64,000 bases of DNA from Trichoplax sp. H2 (lineage: Eukaryota > Placozoa > Uniplacotomia > Trichoplacea), in contig NOWV01000130.1 of assembly GCA_003344405.1 (NCBI GenBank), forward strand, positions 124,001 to 188,000. The letters run 5' to 3'. The notes under the pieces were generated by a model that ran no database searches, was not told the DNA's origin, and was given only the letters and a program-made list of their open reading frames with translations. This document shows positions 55,521 through 64,000 of the stretch, piece by piece (the stretch's first letter is position 1; each line of letters starts with the position of its first letter). The position numbers and the translations under genes are program-made.

Positions 55521-58430
55521 CGCACTCGATTTCCGATATCGGCGTAGTCTTCTTATTATCCAATAATTTTGATAAAACTAATTGAATTACATTAAGATCG
55601 GTAAGATAGGAGAAAAATTTAAATGGAATAAAAATGCCCGACGTTAACGATCTGAACTAGCCAACCAGACGTGCTCGAATTTTCCAGACGCTGTACTGTC
55701 TGATTTTTACAACTATCGAAAATATAATCAGCTTGTTTTATGATTTAGCACTATAATCTTGTTTACCATAAATAACATTCCATAGGATGGGCCGATCGGC
55801 ACGCAGCTAAATAATGATCACCTGTTAAATATTCATATCCAACTATTGTTCAATCATCTCGAAGACTGACAAATAGTTGACTTAGGTGGTAAATTTTAAT
55901 AGAGCTGCGAAATGCGTAGGGATAGGTCACTCCAGAATCACAAGTACCGATATCACACGTTTACGAACCAATTTTTAAAAAGAAGTCAAAAATAACATTA
56001 AATTTAATTACAGTTGTGACTCACTAATAATGTCGCTACATTGATATTGTACATAAGTTGGCAGCATGGGTACCATTGATTATCACTGAGTAGCGTACCA
56101 TAGCGACAATACAATAAAAAAAGCATAAAACGCTCGCCTCTCTTCTTTCATTAGAAAGGAGCCTTAGCTGCAGTAGCTTAAGGTCATGAGAAAGCGATCA
56201 TTCTATTTTCAGTTGTAAACAAATGGCTACTAAAGGGCATGGGAATAGCACGTTTAATTAATAATAGACCAATCTAAAGCACCGAATTCAATATCAACTG
56301 CATAGTAGATATTGTTAGCAACTGCAGTTTGACACTTGATTGAATTTCTTCAATTCTTTTCAAACGGTAAATTTGCTATTCAATTACACAATCATTATAG
56401 TATAATATAATAATAATGAAGCTTTAATTATCATAATATTGTTTTCCATCGCAAATCACTATTCTATGCACAACAATTGCAAATAATAAAGACTGTTATG
56501 AAGAATAACAAATGAGATCGATCAAAGTACAAAGTAGCATTGGCATTGATTATATTCGCTTTTTTTGTATTGATAGCAATCATGGGCCGGTTACATATTG
56601 TCGTCTATCGCTTACAATGTGAAAACTGTTGAGTGCGATTACCTGATATTGAACTCGAATGAAAAGATAGAATTAAGGTTATGGAAATAAAACTAGCAAA
56701 TCTCTTATCAACTGAATAGTATTTGCAATCGACTAATGATTTCACTAACTGTAACAAATTAACCTTTTCAAACAACGAGAACACTAAAGTTATAAGTTCG
56801 CCGACCAAATTAGTGCCCCTGTACAACTCTGCTTAGAACCTCACTGTGGGTGTTCTTCTGACCTAAATAATTACATAACCTAAAGAAGCTCATGACGTAT
56901 GATAGGAATTGATAGCTATTCACAGGATTACTTACCAATTCAATGTTAGTCCATACAGTTATTATTATTTTTCCTTTTGATATTTCAAAATTATCATTAA
57001 TTTATACTATTATTAAAATGATTAAATTTTTAGGTAATTTTTTATCAATTAGCTCTGTAAATACATCCAATAATTGATCAATCATGCATTTATTATAAGT
57101 TTTGTTAACAATTTTATTATCCTATGTTAATAATTAAGTTCGTTATACTTGTCAATATGATATTTCATTGTGGCCGTGTTGATTGCATATAAAATAACGT
57201 GTAACGTTGTATATTGGACTCTAACCATCACTTAACCTAAATTGATCCCGAAGTAATTATACTTATGGCGATTTGCAATTTAAATTACTACAGCAAGTTA
57301 ATATATACAATTTATGAGCATCCATTGTATTTTTGAAATTATATAATAAGGTAATGCTGTAGACCGATCGAAAAGAGCTAACACCCAATTGATACGTTCG
57401 TGTATTAAGTGCTATCGTAATTATAGTGTTAAGAAACTATTACATGATTGTTACAATTTAAACTCTACTACAAGGAAACGTACAGTAAAAGTCTATAAGT
57501 AACTACTGACTTAAACCCCCTTTTGCTAAACCTTAAACACTCACAGCGAAGTACCATAAAGATAGAACTTTTATTAGCATAGACACATCTACAACTTTTC
57601 ACCACACAACTTAAATCAAACATTCCTGTTTATATAGGAACCGTCTAATTTTTATTACATGCTAATAGTGTCATGACAATGCATTAATGTTAGCTATGTC
57701 TAGCATAGCCTAAAGAACAGGCCCGTGCGTCAACATTTTTCTTGCCTTGTAGTCATCACCAGATGATAATAAAAGGGTATCTCGAAGTACTAAAAAATTA
57801 CTTTGTTATAGAATTATTTAAGATCAATATATGCAACTCAATTATAATGTAGTGTTCTAATTATTTATGTATAGCTTTCATTGGGATAATATAAACGATA
57901 CTTTCGATATGATACGTGATTTACGGGCAAACAGGGTGTTAGCAAAGAAAAACTATTTAGACCAGCAGAGTACTAATGTTGTAGGAATACCTTTTAATAT
58001 GTGATACATGATGTTAGACCGAGAGAAGTTAACGAACGTAAAATTACTTTGGGCCAGCAACAACATAAAATTGCAGGCATACGCACTATACATAACCCTG
58101 AATAATTAATATTATGATTACGTGTTCATTTTATCTGTAAATGACAAATTGCAAACAGACGTCAATAAACAAGCATTACTTGAAGCCTAATACTGACGTA
58201 ACGGTAAGTAGACAATTAAAAAATAGATCTTTTTGATAACAATAACACATGCGTTAATTTTTTACAACCAAAATGTTTATTATTTAAGTATTTAAATTAA
58301 GTAACATGAATCATGGATCTGTAACAATAAAGATGCCTACAATTTTTCACACTGTCACTACTACAGGTACTGGTAGCTAAAGAAGCTACAATAGCAGCCA
58401 CTATTCTAGAATGTCTTAGAGGTTTTTTGT
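55521..58430. other. Intergenic, GPCR 5' to PheRS-beta 3'
   Basis: AT-rich, with no recognisable exon. The GPCR promoter should lie at the left end; no TACTG/TACAG cluster is present there. Confidence 0.55.
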
Positions 58431-61400
58431 TTATAAAAAGTCAGTGATGTTACACTCCAACGCAGAACATGGCATGTTCAGGTCAAATTTTGATATAACG
58501 TCCGGATGTAATACTCCGAGTGAACCAATACGATTACCATGCACAATGATATCTGCACCGCGTCCAGGAAAGTAGAGTGGATCTATTCATATAAAAACAA
58601 TTCATTCAGTAATTCCAAATTAATTTAGCTTCTAGCTACAAATAACTATACTCTTTCAAATATTTGTTTACTATAATTTTTGAATGTTACTCCAAATATA
58701 TCATTTAATTAAAGTAACTTTTCATAAAAATGTTTATTATATAAGAGTTATATACCGTCAGCACCCTTGATGTAATATCCTTTATCACTTTTTCCAAAGG
58801 GAATGCCTAACAATTGCATAGATCTATCTGCTAGGCCATGTATAATCTATAAGATTTTTCCAATATAATCGAATTTACATAAAATATAAGTAGAAGAAAT
58901 AAGTAAAGCATAGTTTTCTTTTATGAGTATATTCAACCTCAAATCCTGGAGATTTGTTATAATATAGAGCACAAAGACGACGTTCATTTCTTGCACCCGT
59001 ATCTTCCACGAACATCAAAATAGAATCACTGTCATTTATTTTCTTAAACATACAGCAGCAGTAACCATAATACTTATAATTACCAGTTTTATCGTCTTTT
59101 ATTACAACATCAGCAATTTCAAACAAACGAAGCGGAAGAGACATGCTACGATTACTAGCTACCGTTTTTAATAATCCAGGTAACAGTGTAGTCCTAACAA
59201 CCTATTAAGGATAAGCCAGAGTGCGCTTTCAATAAAAGTAGTCATAATGCAGAAAGTATGATTAAAATAAACATACCTGAAATTCTTGGGTTTTCGGATT
59301 GGATATGTGAGTAGCTTTACTTGATGCTAAGTTCTTATTTAATTTTTCCGATACATCATCTCGTGAACACTACAGTGTTTCAATACAATATAATTACCGG
59401 CTAATAATGCCGTTTAACAGCTAACCCAATAGTACGTCCTTCATTACTATAACTAATATGATAATTTTAATCAAGTAAATTCTATTGTATAGAGCTTTAA
59501 ATTACCAGTGTAAATGTTAAAGCTTCGGTAAAGCCAGCTTGAGCAATTTCTTGGCGTAGTAGATTGGAAAGTTTATTAATTGGAAACTAACAATCATAAA
59601 AAATATTTCAGAGAAGCGAATGGTGCTAAGAAATCGAAATATATTTAATAGATATGAAAAGTACCTCTTGAGCAATAGTACTGGATTTTGGCATGCTGCG
59701 AGGAATGTTGTTGTAACCATAAGCAATTGCGATATCTTCAATGATATCACATGGATGCAGTATATTTATGAATAGCTAAGGGCAACTCAAGTCCTATTAA
59801 TGAAATGCATTTGCAGGATTCTCAACGTAACTTCAATTTTACGAGTTTAAGTTATAAATTCTATAATAACGGATATCATGACGTGTAGGAGGCACTTCAA
59901 CTTTAACTTCTTTTTCGTTTATCACTGTAGTTGACAATGACATTCTTGTTAACAGTTTAGCAATCTTTTCCGTATCCAGACTACAAAATTTAATCATTTT
60001 CAAGTTTAATATTGCGACCTAGTAGTGTAAGCAAAACTAAAATATACTGGTATCATCAGCGATTTACCTTATTCCTGCAAGGGAATAAACGTCTTTCAGA
60101 CTTATAATTTCATGTCTTGTCGTTAATTCCTACCATTACAAGTAGCCAATACAAATAGGAATGTAATAATGATTTATTAAATTTCTTTAATCTGTGGAGC
60201 TCTCTATTGTAATACAAAACTTACCGGATACGTTACTACTTTCCCATCTGGTTGGATAACATCTACTACTTCAGCACTAATAATAGCAACATCAAATATA
60301 TTGCGATTAGCTGCACTAATCATTAATATAAATATAAAACAAAACTGTGAATCGAACCTGTATTTTTGACCACAATGTTCGCTGATCATTGTTACTAGTG
60401 TATCCAGCACGATTTTAGCCTGTAGTTAGACGTAAATAGCACAATATTAAAGAGGTTAAACTCTGTTGTACGAATACTGAAGATACGGTTAAAGCTGTAA
60501 TGGAAAAAATCCCAGAAGAAAATGACAGTCTACTTGCCTTGGTTAAGTCTGTTGCTGTTACATCGATAAAAATATTTCTAGTGTTTGTACTAAGTTTAGT
60601 ATGTTCACCTAGTAGGGTTCGGTATAAATTTAAGTGATAAATTCATACAATGAAAGTACTAAAGCAAACAGAATGATAAATTTAGGTACCATTAATGATA
60701 GGCGGCATGGACAGAACAACTCCGTTACTGTCATAAATAATAGGATAAACTGGTTTATCTTTTATAATATGTAGATAATGCTTCAAATGGCCATCACTTT
60801 TATATAACTCCATTAACTCTGCAGCTGTATATTCTTTGTCCTATGATTGATAATTAATGTAAAAAAAATATTTATTATAAAATTAAATGCAGTTATAATA
60901 TTTAGCATACAGAGTCAGATATTGTGTATGCGATAATTATGATACTAATACATACTAGTAGCATATTAAAGTGACGATTAGCCACTAAATTTAACATTAA
61001 TTAAACTAGCTCCGTTTTGAAGACCTTATTAAGTGGTTTAAACTTGATATCTTCTGGTGCTTTAGCATCGTAATAGAAAGGCCCTTGGACAGTATCGAGA
61101 TTGTGGAGACCAATGGCTACAAGAGCTCGTCGTCTAATATATTTGTCGTGTTAGAAATTGATCATAATTTAGCGTAATCAAATAGTCAAAGACTTTTAAC
61201 AAAATGATATTAAATTTTTGTCAATTGTGATTGCGGTTTACTATTTGGGCTAAAGAATAATTCGAAGTCTTTAATCTTTAATCGCAAACTATTATGATTA
61301 CAAGTATATAATATACCTGCAAATATTTTGATGTAATTTCTCTTGCAAATCTATCATACTGCTATATGTATCCTGAAAAGTGAATTAGAGTCAGCGATTG

Positions 61401-62901
61401 ATATACGAGCCGCGTAGTCGTTTTTAAGCGTATAAATGTAGACACTGTACCGATGTTAGGGTTACATTTCGTAAAATAGCAGCAACGCAGTGCGGACGTA
61501 CTTTGGCAGTCTGAAGATGAAGAATGGCAGTAAGTAGTTTGCAAGTTATGATGAATCTTGTTGTTTAATGATAAGATAAGGCTTACAGCAGGTTTGATGT
61601 ATAATTTTTCCCGATTCTCGGGGATAATTTTCGTGAATGTTGGCGAAGGAACTCTATATAGATGAAAATTGAATTTTGATCATTCTACGCTAGTAGATTA
61701 TTACTATTGCAATTTGTAAAGTATGAATTCAGTCTCCTCCTCACATTTCAAAGAAAATTTGCAAGCTGCGAACTAATCCTTCAATACAGAGTAGATCATA
61801 CCTAAAAATTTGTAGGATGTCAATCAGACCGTTATACTCGTATAATAAGTTTGCACACTTGCATTAATTATAAGATAAGAACATGATAGATTGTTACTAT
61901 ACAGTACAGAATGTAATGCAAAACTTCAACAACAAAGGATTTTAGTACGCCTATGTGATTTAGACATTGATGATACCAATGTTATCTTTTCGACTTGAAC
62001 GTACCGATTAGCTGGAATTTCGATTTTATAAATGACATCTTCCGAAGCATTAGCAGCCTTATCCTCACCCTGTTCACGTGCTATTATATCCTTTTCGGAA
62101 GTCTTTCATATCAGTAGCCGATGATGGTATCCAGTGATGGTTAATAATTAATGAAGTGAAGGTAGCATGAGATATAGCATAAAACGAGCCAACGCTATTT
62201 ATTATTTCCTTTGATAACGCTACACTAACTGATGACTATCATTGCATTGATGATAATCCATCGCATTTATCACTATCATTAATCTATCGTGTCTGCACAA
62301 CACCACTAAGTACCGTACAAGTCGAGCTATACCGTGTTCTACATGGACATGAGATTCATTGAGTTATTATTCACTAAAATAAGCATCCTAACAGCGCATT
62401 CTTACCACTTCATCCAATTCGATGCCGTATTCAAAGCAAACCTCGGCAAACTTGTCATCAGCTAAGTAAAAGCAGACAATATGTACATCAGTTGAAACTT
62501 GAAAGTTGTCTATTCCACATCAGTTGACCATATCATAGTTGAAAATTGGGGAGGGCTTTGACACCCATTCAGAGAAAAGCCATCGACTGTCAATCTTACC
62601 ATAATACAGTCTTTTTAAAGTAGTATTTTATTATACTAAGTTTAATACTACCTATCGGCTATTGATCATGACCACTTACTAAACTAGTGATCAACTATTC
62701 TTTTTAGAGTTTTTTCTTCCATTTTAAATCGCCTGTCTAAGGTACAGTAGCATATCTATTCATTGACAATGACATGTGCAACTGGGTCATAATAATAAAG
62801 TAATAAAAACTGTCCAATAGACATTATCAAGTCCAATACTTACTGTACTCCTTTTGCAACGCCTTGAAGAGTAAATCCCGTTTAATGTTGATGATAGGCA
62901 T
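58431..62901 (-). CDS. FARSB: Phenylalanyl-tRNA synthetase beta subunit, complete, 21 exons, 598 aa
   Basis: Beta chain of the cytosolic alpha2beta2 enzyme that charges tRNA-Phe. Exons: 62901-62844, 62461-62406, 62102-62005, 61801-61745, 61653-61587, 61510-61451, 61372-61317, 61133-61025, 60840-60690, 60608-60538, 60419-60358, 60315-60225, 60129-60068, 59980-59877, 59759-59665, 59586-59506, 59369-59277, 59201-59084, 59002-58938, 58846-58756, 58582-58431. The sum is 1797 nt with all phases consistent. Landmarks: [55 protein letters not shown] (B3/B4 core), [28 protein letters not shown] then [19 protein letters not shown] (B5), [86 protein letters not shown]. Size is close to human FARSB (589 aa). 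Unusual junctions: GC-AG after 60538, a candidate AT-AC intron at 59760-59876, and two short stopless introns. Confidence 0.96.
59760..59876 (-). other. Candidate AT-AC (U12-type) intron in FARSB
   Basis: The donor reads ATATCCGTT (8 of 9 to the U12 ATATCCTTT consensus). The end reads TATAC. A branch-like TTGCCCTTAGCT lies about 17 nt from the end. No GT-AG alternative preserves the conserved PPTR...CDIIED junction. Phase is consistent (1 and 2). The predicted join RH-V-HPCD is two residues shorter than the family RxDIxHxCD. Confidence 0.55.
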
Positions 62902-63181
62902 TATTGATTTGTTCAATAAAATGTACAATTGAAGAAAGTCAGTTATTCACAGCCTTGTCTTGACTATTTAATTTTAGTGGAATCTCTTTGGATTTGAGAA
63001 GATCTTTTCAGTTGTGGAGTAAAAGCTTACTAACGCTCATCAATCAGTGTAGCACTACCCGGACCTACTGGACGGATCGTAGTATCACAGATTCACGTCG
63101 GACGGAGTTCCCTAGTGCGCATGACCGCCGAAAGAGTCTGACTGTGTGAGTCGAGTGTGGTCCGAAACGACTACAGTTCCC

Positions 63182-63440
63182 TAGTACTGTACAGTACAGT
63201 GTACTGTACGGTATTACCCTTTCACAGTACTGTACTGTACTGTACTGTACTGTACTGTATACTGTAGCCATTGACAGTACTCTTTAGTAGTGCTGTAGAC
63301 GTCGAGCGATTGGACGTCCAACGGACGTTCGATTTTGGACGTTCGGTATGTACGTTCGTTGTCAGATCGGACGTCGACGAACTGTACTGTACAGTGTACA
63401 GTGTACAGTACTGTACAGTGTATACTGTACAGTCAGTTTG
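63182..63440. repeat. TACTG/TACAG cluster upstream of FARSB, with GACGTC module
   Basis: Includes the longest clean run, about seven GTACT units at 63224-63260. The 36-bp module shared with 32311-32346 follows at 63287-63322, then more GGACGTT-type words to about 63375, then TACTG/TACAG to the gap. It starts about 280 bp upstream of the FARSB start codon. Confidence 0.88.
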
Positions 63441-63445
63441 TATAA

Positions 63446-63465
63446 NNNNNNNNNNNNNNNNNNNN
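63446..63465. other. Assembly gap, 20 N
   Basis: Exactly 20 N, flanked by two copies of the same sequence (63025-63290 and 63466-63715). Confidence 0.99.
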
Positions 63466-64000
63466 GCTTACTAACGCTCATCAATCAGTGTAGCACTACT
63501 CGGACCTACTGGACGGATCGTAGTATCACAGATTCACGTCGGACGGAGTTCCCTAGTGCGCATGACCGCCGAAAGAGTCTGACTGTGTGAGTCGAGTGTG
63601 GTCCGAAACGACTACAGTACTCTAGTCCCTAGTACAGTACAGTACAGTGTACGGTATTACCCTTTCACAGTACTGTACTGTACAGTATACTGTAGCCATT
63701 GACAGTACTCTTTAGTATAGAGACGATCGATTTTAAATTGAATGATTTTTTTTTTTTTAAATTAAGTGATATTACGTTGAATCTGTTACTAAATTCTGCT
63801 TGGAAAGAGTTCTGTAAGATCGTAGATGCTATTTAAATTAGTACCAGTGATTTAGAAAACAGACACGGAAGATCCTTGCTAAGTTGTACAGTAAGTAGTA
63901 CAGGGACCCATTTTTCGATATACTGTATTATTATTCTTATTCTTATAGCAACTACTGTACGATAGCGGTTGCGCGAAATAAAGTCTTCATTAGTAAGAAA

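Larger units (their letters stand above)
62902..64000. other. Region upstream of FARSB with duplicated TACTG/TACAG block
   Basis: 63025-63290 and 63466-63715 are near-identical copies flanking a 20-N gap. No gene recognised; the short open frames are repeat-derived. To the right of 63720 the sequence is AT-rich to the edge. Confidence 0.65.

Overview
This is a eukaryotic, animal-type window. It is AT-rich, with intron-dense genes (mostly introns of about 50-1000 bp, many exons of 40-100 bp) and GT-AG junctions. Because most exons are short, the genes were rebuilt exon by exon from splice sites, reading phase and recalled family sequences. The gene set (Dishevelled, Gbeta, ACAP-type BAR-PH ArfGAP, MLF, SLC35F6, class A GPCR, PheRS beta) is metazoan. 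Compactness and composition suggest an early-branching animal, most likely a placozoan (Trichoplax type). That taxon call is inference, not proof.

Layout, left to right. 1-4910 (minus): N-terminal half of an ACAP-like BAR-PH protein, running off the left edge. 4911-10195: intergenic, with a TACTG/TACAG palindromic array, an inverted repeat, a degenerate tandem array and a GATATA microsatellite. 10196-21250 (minus): complete 18-exon Dishevelled (DIX, PDZ, DEP, long Ser/Asn-rich tail) with a 5.2 kb repeat-bearing intron 1. 21251-26401: intergenic. 26402-31223 (minus): complete SLC35F6-like transporter, 5 exons. 31224-39264: a dense TACTG/TACAG cluster, then about 6.5 kb in which I see no gene. 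39265-43891 (minus): complete G-protein beta subunit, 9 coding exons. 44170-44555 (minus): two 3' exons of an unidentified gene. 44415-49625: a duplicated block broken by two 20-N gaps, probably unmerged haplotypes. 49565-51734 (plus): complete myeloid leukemia factor homolog, 7 exons. 53427-55520 (minus): intronless class A GPCR. 58431-62901 (minus): complete cytosolic phenylalanyl-tRNA synthetase beta subunit, 21 exons, with one candidate AT-AC (U12-type) intron and one GC-AG intron. 63025-64000: TACTG clusters and a third 20-N gap flanked by duplicated sequence.

The genes do not form a pathway cluster. Gbeta and the GPCR could act in the same signalling chain, and Dishevelled implies Wnt signalling, but their adjacency is probably incidental. 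The most unusual non-coding structure is a family of 5-bp-period, self-complementary TACTG/TACAG arrays. They lie about 120-280 bp upstream of three start codons, differ in length between duplicated copies, and share a 36-bp module between clusters 31 kb apart. The second is a 30-bp-stem hairpin in ACAP intron 1 whose pairing is much better on the transcribed strand.
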